Origin: Actinernus sp. WN-2022 | Lineage: Eukaryota; Cnidaria; Anthozoa; Actiniaria; Actinernidae | Assembly (NCBI GenBank): GCA_030867875.1 | Contig: JAOWCC010000763.1 | Span: 227,092 to 291,091, forward strand | DNA length: 64,000 nucleotides | Reading direction: 5' to 3' | Part shown: positions 49,001 to 60,950 of the stretch, in pieces | How positions within the stretch are numbered: position 1 is the stretch's first letter | Layout of the letters: each line of letters starts with the position of its first letter | Notes under the pieces: generated by a model | What the model saw: the letters and a program-made list of their open reading frames with translations, nothing else | Database searches by the model: none | Told to the model about the DNA's origin: nothing | Translations under genes and position numbers: made by a program

Positions 49001-51385
49001 CGAGTTACTGGCTTTTAAAGCTTAAAGGCACACAAGATCTAGCATGTTTTCACAAAAGGGGGTGTTAGGTTCAAAGGCTCCTTTTGTGAAAACATGCTAG
49101 ATCTTGTGTACCTTACAATCTTCAAAGTGGTGTCATTTCTCGAGCTTTTGATGGATTTCGATGTACTACACGTCAAAACAACGGTCTCTTCCAGTACTTT
49201 AAGAATAGCGTGCCAGTTTTGCCGTATTTGGAGTAGAAAACCCGAAAATGTGGTTTTTGTAAGCTAACCTGAATCTCTCAAAGTTACTTGTGTACCTTAC
49301 AATCTTCAAAGTGGCGTCATTTCTCGAGCTTTTGATGGATTTCGATGTACTACACGTCAAAACAACGGTCTCTTCCAGTACTTTAAGACTAGCGTGCCAG
49401 TTTTGCCGTATTTGGAGTAGAAAACCCGAAAATGTGGTTTTTGTAAGCTAACCTGAATCTCTCAAAGTTACTTGTGTACCCTAAAATCTTCAAAGTGGCG
49501 CCATTTCTCGAGCTTTTGATGGATTTCGATGCACTATACGGCAATACAACGTTCTCTTAATGTAGATTGCGTTTAGTGGATGGAAGTTTCCTGTATTTTG
49601 AGTAACAATACCAGAAAATGGCCTTTTTCTAACCTAAGCATAACCTCTAGGTCTCAAATAAAGAAATTATGGGATGGATCTAAGTCAAGTCAATTATGGG
49701 ATAGAAAGGCCAGAAAAGTCTTCAACTGTCATTTGCCCTTTCAAGAAAACGGCAAAAACACGAGTTACTGGCTTTTAAAGCTTAAAGGCACACAAGATCT
49801 AGCATGTTTTCACAAAAGGGGGTGTTAGGTTCAAAGGCTCCTTTTGTGAAAACATGCTAGATCTTGTGTACCTTACAATCTTCAAAGTGGTGTCATTTCT
49901 CGAGCTTTTGATGGATTTCGATGTACTACACGTCAAAACAACGGTCTCTTCCAGTACTTTAAGACTAGCGTGCCAGTTTTGCCGTATTTGGAGTAGAAAA
50001 CCCGAAAATGTGGTTTTTGTAAGCTAACCTGAATCTCTCAAAGTTACTTGTGTACCCTAAAATCTTCAAAGTGGCGTCATTTCTCGAGCTTTTGATGGAT
50101 TTCGATGTACTACACGTCAAAACAACGGTCTCTTCCAGTACTTTAAGACTAGCGTGCCAGTTTTGCCGTATTTGGAGTAGAAAACCCGAAAATGTGGTTT
50201 TTGTAAGCTAACCTGAATCTCTCAAAGTTACTTGTGTACCCTAAAATCTTCAAAGTGGCGCCATTTCTCGAGCTTTTGATGGATTTCGATGCACTATACG
50301 GCAATACAACGTTCTCTTAATGTAGATTGCGTTTAGTGGATGGAAGTTTCCTGTATTTTGAGTAACAATACCAGAAAATGGCCTTTTTCTAACCTAAGCA
50401 TAACCTCTAGGTCTCAAATAAAGAAATTATGGGATGGATCTAAGTCAAGTCAATTATGGGATAGAAAGGCCAGAAAAGTCTTCAACTGTCATTTGCCCTT
50501 TCAAGAAAACGGCAAAAACACGAGTTACTGGCTTTTAAAGCTTAAAGGCACACAAGATCTAGCATGTTTTCACAAAAGGGGGTGTTAGGTTCAAAGGCTC
50601 CTTTTGTGAAAACATGCTAGATCTTGTGTACCTTACAATCTTCAAAGTGGTGTCATTTCTCGAGCTTTTGATGGATTTCGATGTACTACACGTCAAAACA
50701 ACGGTCTCTTCCAGTACTTTAAGACTAGCGTGCCAGTTTTGCCGTATTTGGAGTAGAAAACCCGAAAATGTGGTTTTTGTAAGCTAACCTGAATCTCTCA
50801 AAGTTACTTGTGTACCTTACAATCTTCAAAGTGGCGTCATTTCTCGAGCTTTTGATGGATTTCGATGTACTACACGTCAAAACAACGGTCTCTTCCAGTA
50901 CTTTAAGACTAGCGTGCCAGTTTTGCCGTATTTGGAGTAGAAAATCCGAAAATGTGGTTTTTGTAAGCTAACCTGAATCTCTCAAAGTTACTTGTGTACC
51001 CTAAAATCTTCAAAGTGGCGCCATTTCTCGAGCTTTTGATGGATTTCGATGCACTATACGGCAATACAACGTTCTCTTAATGTAGATTGCGTTTAGTGGA
51101 TGGAAGTTTCCTGTATTTTGAGTAACAATACCAGAAAATGGCCTTTTTCTAACCTAAGCATAACCTCTAGGTCTCAAATAAAGAAATTATGGGATGGATC
51201 TAAGTCAAGTCAATTATGGGATAGAAAGGCCAGAAAAGTCTTCAACTGTCATTTGCCCTTTCAAGAAAACGGCAAAAACACGAGTTACTGGCTTTTAAAG
51301 CTTAAAGGCACACAAGATCTAGCATGTTTTCACAAAAGGGGGTGTTAGGTTCAAAGGCTCCTTTTGTGAAAACATGCTAGATCTT
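43026..51385 (+). repeat. Run of eleven 760-bp HOR units
   Basis: A at A1 position 100 occurs in units at 44546, 45306, 46826, 47586, 48346 and 49106, the last four being consecutive. The B-like A2 head occurs in units at 46066 and 49866. AAATCC occurs in the unit at 50626. All have the full fold-back. Confidence 0.95.
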
Positions 51386-52082
51386 GTGTACCTTACAATC
51401 TTCAAAGTGGTGTCATTTCTCGAGCTTTTGATGGATTTCGATGTACTACACGTCAAAACAACGGTCTCTTCCAGTACTTTAAGACTAGCGTGCCAGTTTT
51501 GCCGTATTTGGAGTAGAAAACCCGAAAATGTGGTTTTTGTAAGCTAACCTGAATCTCTCAAAGTTACTTGTGTACCTTACAATCTTCAAAGTGGCGTCAT
51601 TTCTCGAGCTTTTGATGGATTTCGATGTACTACACGTCAAAACAACGGTCTCTTCCAGTACTTTAAGACTAGCGTGCCAGTTTTGCCGTATTTGGAGTAG
51701 AAAACCCGAAAATGTGGTTTTTGTAAGCTAACCTGAATCTCTCAAAGTTACTTGTGTACCCTAAAATCTTCAAAGTGGCGCCATTTCTCGAGCTTTTGAT
51801 GGATTTCGATGCACTATACGGCAATACAACGTTCTCTTAATGTAGATTGCGTTTAGTGGATGGAAGTTTCCTGTATTTTGAGTAACAATACCAGAAAATG
51901 GCCTTTTTCTAACCTAAGCATAACCTCTAGGTCTCAAATAAAGAAATTATGGGATGGATCTAAGTCAAGTCAATTATGGGATAGAAAGGCCAGAAAAGTC
52001 TTCAACTGTCATTTGCCCTTTCAAGAAAACGGCAAAAACACGAGTTACTGGCTTTTAAAGCTTAAAGGCACACAAGATTCTT
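51386..52082 (+). repeat. 697-bp HOR unit lacking the fold-back, copy 2
   Basis: Same junction as at 43013-43029, here 52070-52086. It lies 9057 bp after copy 1 with the same neighbours on both sides. Confidence 0.95.
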
Positions 52083-53602
52083 GTGTACCTTACAATCTTC
52101 AAAGTGGTGTCATTTCTCGAGCTTTTGATGGATTTCGATGTACTACACGTCAAAACAACGGTCTCTTCCAGTACTTTAAGACTAGCGTGCCAGTTTTGCC
52201 GTATTTGGAGTAGAAAACCCGAAAATGTGGTTTTTGTAAGCTAACCTGAATCTCTCAAAGTTACTTGTGTACCTTACAATCTTCAAAGTGGCGTCATTTC
52301 TCGAGCTTTTGATGGATTTCGATGTACTACACGTCAAAACAACGGTCTCTTCCAGTACTTTAAGACTAGCGTGCCAGTTTTGCCGTATTTGGAGTAGAAA
52401 ACCCGAAAATGTGGTTTTTGTAAGCTAACCTGAATCTCTCAAAGTTACTTGTGTACCCTAAAATCTTCAAAGTGGCGCCATTTCTCGAGCTTTTGATGGA
52501 TTTCGATGCACTATACGGCAATACAACGTTCTCTTAATGTAGATTGCGTTTAGTGGATGGAAGTTTCCTGTATTTTGAGTAACAATACCAGAAAATGGCC
52601 TTTTTCTAACCTAAGCATAACCTCTAGGTCTCAAATAAAGAAATTATGGGATGGATCTAAGTCAAGTCAATTATGGGATAGAAAGGCCAGAAAAGTCTTC
52701 AACTGTCATTTGCCCTTTCAAGAAAACGGCAAAAACACGAGTTACTGGCTTTTAAAGCTTAAAGGCACACAAGATCTAGCATGTTTTCACAAAAGGGGGT
52801 GTTAGGTTCAAAGGCTCCTTTTGTGAAAACATGCTAGATCTTGTGTACCTTACAATCTTCAAAGTGGTGTCATTTCTCGAGCTTTTGATGGATTTCGATG
52901 TACTACACGTCAAAACAACGGTCTCTTCCAGTACTTTAAGACTAGCGTGCCAGTTTTGCCGTATTTGGAGTAGAAAACCCGAAAATGTGGTTTTTGTAAG
53001 CTAACCTGAATCTCTCAAAGTTACTTGTGTACCTTACAATCTTCAAAGTGGCGTCATTTCTCGAGCTTTTGATGGATTTCGATGTACTACACGTCAAAAC
53101 AACGGTCTCTTCCAGTACTTTAAGACTAGCGTGCCAGTTTTGCCGTATTTGGAGTAGAAAACCCGAAAATGTGGTTTTTGTAAGCTAACCTGAATCTCTC
53201 AAAGTTACTTGTGTACCCTAAAATCTTCAAAGTGGCGCCATTTCTCGAGCTTTTGATGGATTTCGATGCACTATACGGCAATACAACGTTCTCTTAATGT
53301 AGATTGCGTTTAGTGGATGGAAGTTTCCTGTATTTTGAGTAACAATACCAGAAAATGGCCTTTTTCTAACCTAAGCATAACCTCTAGGTCTCAAATAAAG
53401 AAATTATGGGATGGATCTAAGTCAAGTCAATTATGGGATAGAAAGGCCAGAAAAGTCTTCAACTGTCATTTGCCCTTTCAAGAAAACGGCAAAAACACGA
53501 GTTACTGGCTTTTAAAGCTTAAAGGCACACAAGATCTAGCATGTTTTCACAAAAGGGGGTGTTAGGTTCAAAGGCTCCTTTTGTGAAAACATGCTAGATC
53601 TT
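52083..53602 (+). repeat. Two 760-bp HOR units
   Basis: Units start at 52083 and 52843, both of the common type with a full fold-back. Confidence 0.95.
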
Positions 53603-54299
53603 GTGTACCTTACAATCTTCAAAGTGGTGTCATTTCTCGAGCTTTTGATGGATTTCGATGTACTACACGTCAAAACAACGGTCTCTTCCAGTACTTTAAG
53701 ACTAGCGTGCCAGTTTTGCCGTATTTGGAGTAGAAAACCCGAAAATGTGGTTTTTGTAAGCTAACCTGAATCTCTCAAAGTTACTTGTGTACCTTACAAT
53801 CTTCAAAGTGGCGTCATTTCTCGAGCTTTTGATGGATTTCGATGTACTACACGTCAAAACAACGGTCTCTTCCAGTACTTTAAGACTAGCGTGCCAGTTT
53901 TGCCGTATTTGGAGTAGAAAACCCGAAAATGTGGTTTTTGTAAGCTAACCTGAATCTCTCAAAGTTACTTGTGTACCCTAAAATCTTCAAAGTGGCGCCA
54001 TTTCTCGAGCTTTTGATGGATTTCGATGCACTATACGGCAATACAACGTTCTCTTAATGTAGATTGCGTTTAGTGGATGGAAGTTTCCTGTATTTTGAGT
54101 AACAATACCAGAAAATGGCCTTTTTCTAACCTAAGCATAACCTCTAGGTCTCAAATAAAGAAATTATGGGATGGATCTAAGTCAAGTCAATTATGGGATA
54201 GAAAGGCCAGAAAAGTCTTCAACTGTCATTTGCCCTTTCAAGAAAACGGCAAAAACACGAGTTACTGGCTTTTAAAGCTTAAAGGCACACAAGATTCTT
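53603..54299 (+). repeat. 697-bp HOR unit lacking the fold-back, copy 3
   Basis: Junction palindrome at 54287-54303, identical to copies 1 and 2. Start of a 5194-bp duplicated block. Confidence 0.95.
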
Positions 54300-55059
54300 G
54301 TGTACCTTACAATCTTCAAAGTGGTGTCATTTCTCGAGCTTTTGATGGATTTCGATGTACTACACGTCAAAACAACGGTCTCTTCCAGTACTTTAAGACT
54401 AGCGTGCCAGTTTTGCCGTATTTGGAGTAGAAAACCCGAAAATGTGGTTTTTGTAAGCTAACCTGAATCTCTCAAAGTTACTTGTGTACCTTACAATCTT
54501 CAAAGTGGCGTCATTTCTCGAGCTTTTGATGGATTTCGATGTACTACACGTCAAAACAACGGTCTCTTCCAGTACTTTAAGACTAGCGTGCCAGTTTTGC
54601 CGTATTTGGAGTAGAAAACCCGAAAATGTGGTTTTTGTAAGCTAACCTGAATCTCTCAAAGTTACTTGTGTACCCTAAAATCTTCAAAGTGGCGCCATTT
54701 CTCGAGCTTTTGATGGATTTCGATGCACTATACGGCAATACAACGTTCTCTTAATGTAGATTGCGTTTAGTGGATGGAAGTTTCCTGTATTTTGAGTAAC
54801 AATACCAGAAAATGGCCTTTTTCTAACCTAAGCATAACCTCTAGGTCTCAAATAAAGAAATTATGGGATGGATCTAAGTCAAGTCAATTATGGGATAGAA
54901 AGGCCAGAAAAGTCTTCAACTGTCATTTGCCCTTTCAAGAAAACGGCAAAAACACGAGTTACTGGCTTTTAAAGCTTAAAGGCACACAAGATCTAGCATG
55001 TTTTCACAAAAGGGGGTGTTAGGTTCAAAGGCTCCTTTTGTGAAAACATGCTAGATCTT
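54300..55059 (+). repeat. 760-bp HOR unit between two fold-back-less units
   Basis: Common-type unit with a full fold-back, alternating with 697-bp units on either side. Confidence 0.95.
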
Positions 55060-55756
55060 GTGTACCTTACAATCTTCAAAGTGGTGTCATTTCTCGAGCT
55101 TTTGATGGATTTCGATGTACTACACGTCAAAACAACGGTCTCTTCCAGTACTTTAAGACTAGCGTGCCAGTTTTGCCGTATTTGGAGTAGAAAACCCGAA
55201 AATGTGGTTTTTGTAAGCTAACCTGAATCTCTCAAAGTTACTTGTGTACCTTACAATCTTCAAAGTGGCGTCATTTCTCGAGCTTTTGATGGATTTCGAT
55301 GTACTACACGTCAAAACAACGGTCTCTTCCAGTACTTTAAGACTAGCGTGCCAGTTTTGCCGTATTTGGAGTAGAAAACCCGAAAATGTGGTTTTTGTAA
55401 GCTAACCTGAATCTCTCAAAGTTACTTGTGTACCCTAAAATCTTCAAAGTGGCGCCATTTCTCGAGCTTTTGATGGATTTCGATGCACTATACGGCAATA
55501 CAACGTTCTCTTAATGTAGATTGCGTTTAGTGGATGGAAGTTTCCTGTATTTTGAGTAACAATACCAGAAAATGGCCTTTTTCTAACCTAAGCATAACCT
55601 CTAGGTCTCAAATAAAGAAATTATGGGATGGATCTAAGTCAAGTCAATTATGGGATAGAAAGGCCAGAAAAGTCTTCAACTGTCATTTGCCCTTTCAAGA
55701 AAACGGCAAAAACACGAGTTACTGGCTTTTAAAGCTTAAAGGCACACAAGATTCTT
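55060..55756 (+). repeat. 697-bp HOR unit lacking the fold-back, copy 4
   Basis: Junction palindrome at 55744-55760, identical to the other copies. Confidence 0.95.
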
Positions 55757-58700
55757 GTGTACCTTACAATCTTCAAAGTGGTGTCATTTCTCGAGCTTTT
55801 GATGGATTTCGATGTACTACACGTCAAAACAACGGTCTCTTCCAGTACTTTAAGACTAGCGTGCCAGTTTTGCCGTATTTGGAGTAGAAAACCCGAAAAT
55901 GTGGTTTTTGTAAGCTAACCTGAATCTCTCAAAGTTACTTGTGTACCTTACAATCTTCAAAGTGGCGTCATTTCTCGAGCTTTTGATGGATTTCGATGTA
56001 CTACACGTCAAAACAACGGTCTCTTCCAGTACTTTAAGACTAGCGTGCCAGTTTTGCCGTATTTGGAGTAGAAAACCCGAAAATGTGGTTTTTGTAAGCT
56101 AACCTGAATCTCTCAAAGTTACTTGTGTACCCTAAAATCTTCAAAGTGGCGCCATTTCTCGAGCTTTTGATGGATTTCGATGCACTATACGGCAATACAA
56201 CGTTCTCTTAATGTAGATTGCGTTTAGTGGATGGAAGTTTCCTGTATTTTGAGTAACAATACCAGAAAATGGCCTTTTTCTAACCTAAGCATAACCTCTA
56301 GGTCTCAAATAAAGAAATTATGGGATGGATCTAAGTCAAGTCAATTATGGGATAGAAAGGCCAGAAAAGTCTTCAACTGTCATTTGCCCTTTCAAGAAAA
56401 CGGCAAAAACACGAGTTACTGGCTTTTAAAGCTTAAAGGCACACAAGATCTAGCATGTTTTCACAAAAGGGGGTGTTAGGTTCAAAGGCTCCTTTTGTGA
56501 AAACATGCTAGATCTTGTGTACCTTACAATCTTCAAAGTGGTGTCATTTCTCGAGCTTTTGATGGATTTCGATGTACTACACGTCAAAACAACGGTCTCT
56601 TCCAGTACTTTAAGAATAGCGTGCCAGTTTTGCCGTATTTGGAGTAGAAAACCCGAAAATGTGGTTTTTGTAAGCTAACCTGAATCTCTCAAAGTTACTT
56701 GTGTACCTTACAATCTTCAAAGTGGCGTCATTTCTCGAGCTTTTGATGGATTTCGATGTACTACACGTCAAAACAACGGTCTCTTCCAGTACTTTAAGAC
56801 TAGCGTGCCAGTTTTGCCGTATTTGGAGTAGAAAACCCGAAAATGTGGTTTTTGTAAGCTAACCTGAATCTCTCAAAGTTACTTGTGTACCCTAAAATCT
56901 TCAAAGTGGCGCCATTTCTCGAGCTTTTGATGGATTTCGATGCACTATACGGCAATACAACGTTCTCTTAATGTAGATTGCGTTTAGTGGATGGAAGTTT
57001 CCTGTATTTTGAGTAACAATACCAGAAAATGGCCTTTTTCTAACCTAAGCATAACCTCTAGGTCTCAAATAAAGAAATTATGGGATGGATCTAAGTCAAG
57101 TCAATTATGGGATAGAAAGGCCAGAAAAGTCTTCAACTGTCATTTGCCCTTTCAAGAAAACGGCAAAAACACGAGTTACTGGCTTTTAAAGCTTAAAGGC
57201 ACACAAGATCTAGCATGTTTTCACAAAAGGGGGTGTTAGGTTCAAAGGCTCCTTTTGTGAAAACATGCTAGATCTTGTGTACCTTACAATCTTCAAAGTG
57301 GTGTCATTTCTCGAGCTTTTGATGGATTTCGATGTACTACACGTCAAAACAACGGTCTCTTCCAGTACTTTAAGACTAGCGTGCCAGTTTTGCCGTATTT
57401 GGAGTAGAAAACCCGAAAATGTGGTTTTTGTAAGCTAACCTGAATCTCTCAAAGTTACTTGTGTACCTTACAATCTTCAAAGTGGCGTCATTTCTCGAGC
57501 TTTTGATGGATTTCGATGTACTACACGTCAAAACAACGGTCTCTTCCAGTACTTTAAGACTAGCGTGCCAGTTTTGCCGTATTTGGAGTAGAAAACCCGA
57601 AAATGTGGTTTTTGTAAGCTAACCTGAATCTCTCAAAGTTACTTGTGTACCCTAAAATCTTCAAAGTGGCGCCATTTCTCGAGCTTTTGATGGATTTCGA
57701 TGCACTATACGGCAATACAACGTTCTCTTAATGTAGATTGCGTTTAGTGGATGGAAGTTTCCTGTATTTTGAGTAACAATACCAGAAAATGGCCTTTTTC
57801 TAACCTAAGCATAACCTCTAGGTCTCAAATAAAGAAATTATGGGATGGATCTAAGTCAAGTCAATTATGGGATAGAAAGGCCAGAAAAGTCTTCAACTGT
57901 CATTTGCCCTTTCAAGAAAACGGCAAAAACACGAGTTACTGGCTTTTAAAGCTTAAAGGCACACAAGATCTAGCATGTTTTCACAAAAGGGGGTGTTAGG
58001 TTCAAAGGCTCCTTTTGTGAAAACATGCTAGATCTTGTGTACCTTACAATCTTCAAAGTGGTGTCATTTCTCGAGCTTTTGATGGATTTCGATGTACTAC
58101 ACGTCAAAACAACGGTCTCTTCCAGTACTTTAAGAATAGCGTGCCAGTTTTGCCGTATTTGGAGTAGAAAACCCGAAAATGTGGTTTTTGTAAGCTAACC
58201 TGAATCTCTCAAAGTTACTTGTGTACCTTACAATCTTCAAAGTGGCGTCATTTCTCGAGCTTTTGATGGATTTCGATGTACTACACGTCAAAACAACGGT
58301 CTCTTCCAGTACTTTAAGACTAGCGTGCCAGTTTTGCCGTATTTGGAGTAGAAAACCCGAAAATGTGGTTTTTGTAAGCTAACCTGAATCTCTCAAAGTT
58401 ACTTGTGTACCCTAAAATCTTCAAAGTGGCGCCATTTCTCGAGCTTTTGATGGATTTCGATGCACTATACGGCAATACAACGTTCTCTTAATGTAGATTG
58501 CGTTTAGTGGATGGAAGTTTCCTGTATTTTGAGTAACAATACCAGAAAATGGCCTTTTTCTAACCTAAGCATAACCTCTAGGTCTCAAATAAAGAAATTA
58601 TGGGATGGATCTAAGTCAAGTCAATTATGGGATAGAAAGGCCAGAAAAGTCTTCAACTGTCATTTGCCCTTTCAAGAAAACGGCAAAAACACGAGTTACT

Positions 58701-58796
58701 GGCTTTTAAAGCTTAAAGGCACACAAGATCTAGCATGTTTTCACAAAAGGGGGTGTTAGGTTCAAAGGCTCCTTTTGTGAAAACATGCTAGATCTT
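55757..58796 (+). repeat. Four 760-bp HOR units
   Basis: Units start at 55757, 56517, 57277 and 58037. The second and fourth have A at A1 position 100. Confidence 0.95.
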
Positions 58797-59493
58797 GTGT
58801 ACCTTACAATCTTCAAAGTGGTGTCATTTCTCGAGCTTTTGATGGATTTCGATGTACTACACGTCAAAACAACGGTCTCTTCCAGTACTTTAAGACTAGC
58901 GTGCCAGTTTTGCCGTATTTGGAGTAGAAAACCCGAAAATGTGGTTTTTGTAAGCTAACCTGAATCTCTCAAAGTTACTTGTGTACCTTACAATCTTCAA
59001 AGTGGCGTCATTTCTCGAGCTTTTGATGGATTTCGATGTACTACACGTCAAAACAACGGTCTCTTCCAGTACTTTAAGACTAGCGTGCCAGTTTTGCCGT
59101 ATTTGGAGTAGAAAACCCGAAAATGTGGTTTTTGTAAGCTAACCTGAATCTCTCAAAGTTACTTGTGTACCCTAAAATCTTCAAAGTGGCGCCATTTCTC
59201 GAGCTTTTGATGGATTTCGATGCACTATACGGCAATACAACGTTCTCTTAATGTAGATTGCGTTTAGTGGATGGAAGTTTCCTGTATTTTGAGTAACAAT
59301 ACCAGAAAATGGCCTTTTTCTAACCTAAGCATAACCTCTAGGTCTCAAATAAAGAAATTATGGGATGGATCTAAGTCAAGTCAATTATGGGATAGAAAGG
59401 CCAGAAAAGTCTTCAACTGTCATTTGCCCTTTCAAGAAAACGGCAAAAACACGAGTTACTGGCTTTTAAAGCTTAAAGGCACACAAGATTCTT
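58797..59493 (+). repeat. 697-bp HOR unit lacking the fold-back, copy 5
   Basis: Junction palindrome at 59481-59497. Corresponds to copy 3 in the 5194-bp duplication. Confidence 0.95.
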
Positions 59494-60253
59494 GTGTACC
59501 TTACAATCTTCAAAGTGGTGTCATTTCTCGAGCTTTTGATGGATTTCGATGTACTACACGTCAAAACAACGGTCTCTTCCAGTACTTTAAGACTAGCGTG
59601 CCAGTTTTGCCGTATTTGGAGTAGAAAACCCGAAAATGTGGTTTTTGTAAGCTAACCTGAATCTCTCAAAGTTACTTGTGTACCTTACAATCTTCAAAGT
59701 GGCGTCATTTCTCGAGCTTTTGATGGATTTCGATGTACTACACGTCAAAACAACGGTCTCTTCCAGTACTTTAAGACTAGCGTGCCAGTTTTGCCGTATT
59801 TGGAGTAGAAAACCCGAAAATGTGGTTTTTGTAAGCTAACCTGAATCTCTCAAAGTTACTTGTGTACCCTAAAATCTTCAAAGTGGCGCCATTTCTCGAG
59901 CTTTTGATGGATTTCGATGCACTATACGGCAATACAACGTTCTCTTAATGTAGATTGCGTTTAGTGGATGGAAGTTTCCTGTATTTTGAGTAACAATACC
60001 AGAAAATGGCCTTTTTCTAACCTAAGCATAACCTCTAGGTCTCAAATAAAGAAATTATGGGATGGATCTAAGTCAAGTCAATTATGGGATAGAAAGGCCA
60101 GAAAAGTCTTCAACTGTCATTTGCCCTTTCAAGAAAACGGCAAAAACACGAGTTACTGGCTTTTAAAGCTTAAAGGCACACAAGATCTAGCATGTTTTCA
60201 CAAAAGGGGGTGTTAGGTTCAAAGGCTCCTTTTGTGAAAACATGCTAGATCTT
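59494..60253 (+). repeat. 760-bp HOR unit between two fold-back-less units
   Basis: Common-type unit with a full fold-back; counterpart of the unit at 54300. Confidence 0.95.
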
Positions 60254-60950
60254 GTGTACCTTACAATCTTCAAAGTGGTGTCATTTCTCGAGCTTTTGAT
60301 GGATTTCGATGTACTACACGTCAAAACAACGGTCTCTTCCAGTACTTTAAGACTAGCGTGCCAGTTTTGCCGTATTTGGAGTAGAAAACCCGAAAATGTG
60401 GTTTTTGTAAGCTAACCTGAATCTCTCAAAGTTACTTGTGTACCTTACAATCTTCAAAGTGGCGTCATTTCTCGAGCTTTTGATGGATTTCGATGTACTA
60501 CACGTCAAAACAACGGTCTCTTCCAGTACTTTAAGACTAGCGTGCCAGTTTTGCCGTATTTGGAGTAGAAAACCCGAAAATGTGGTTTTTGTAAGCTAAC
60601 CTGAATCTCTCAAAGTTACTTGTGTACCCTAAAATCTTCAAAGTGGCGCCATTTCTCGAGCTTTTGATGGATTTCGATGCACTATACGGCAATACAACGT
60701 TCTCTTAATGTAGATTGCGTTTAGTGGATGGAAGTTTCCTGTATTTTGAGTAACAATACCAGAAAATGGCCTTTTTCTAACCTAAGCATAACCTCTAGGT
60801 CTCAAATAAAGAAATTATGGGATGGATCTAAGTCAAGTCAATTATGGGATAGAAAGGCCAGAAAAGTCTTCAACTGTCATTTGCCCTTTCAAGAAAACGG
60901 CAAAAACACGAGTTACTGGCTTTTAAAGCTTAAAGGCACACAAGATTCTT
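60254..60950 (+). repeat. 697-bp HOR unit lacking the fold-back, copy 6
   Basis: Junction palindrome at 60938-60954. Corresponds to copy 4 in the 5194-bp duplication. Confidence 0.95.

Larger units (their letters stand above)
40049..53602 (+). repeat. Six-unit segment repeated at a 9057-bp distance
   Basis: 40049-44545 and 49106-53602 share the order: A at A1 position 100; B-like A2 head; AAATCC; 697-bp unit; two common units. The six units between them (44546-49105) are dominated by the A-at-position-100 type and do not belong to the match. So either a 12-unit block was duplicated and then altered, or a segment was converted at a distance. Confidence 0.8.
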
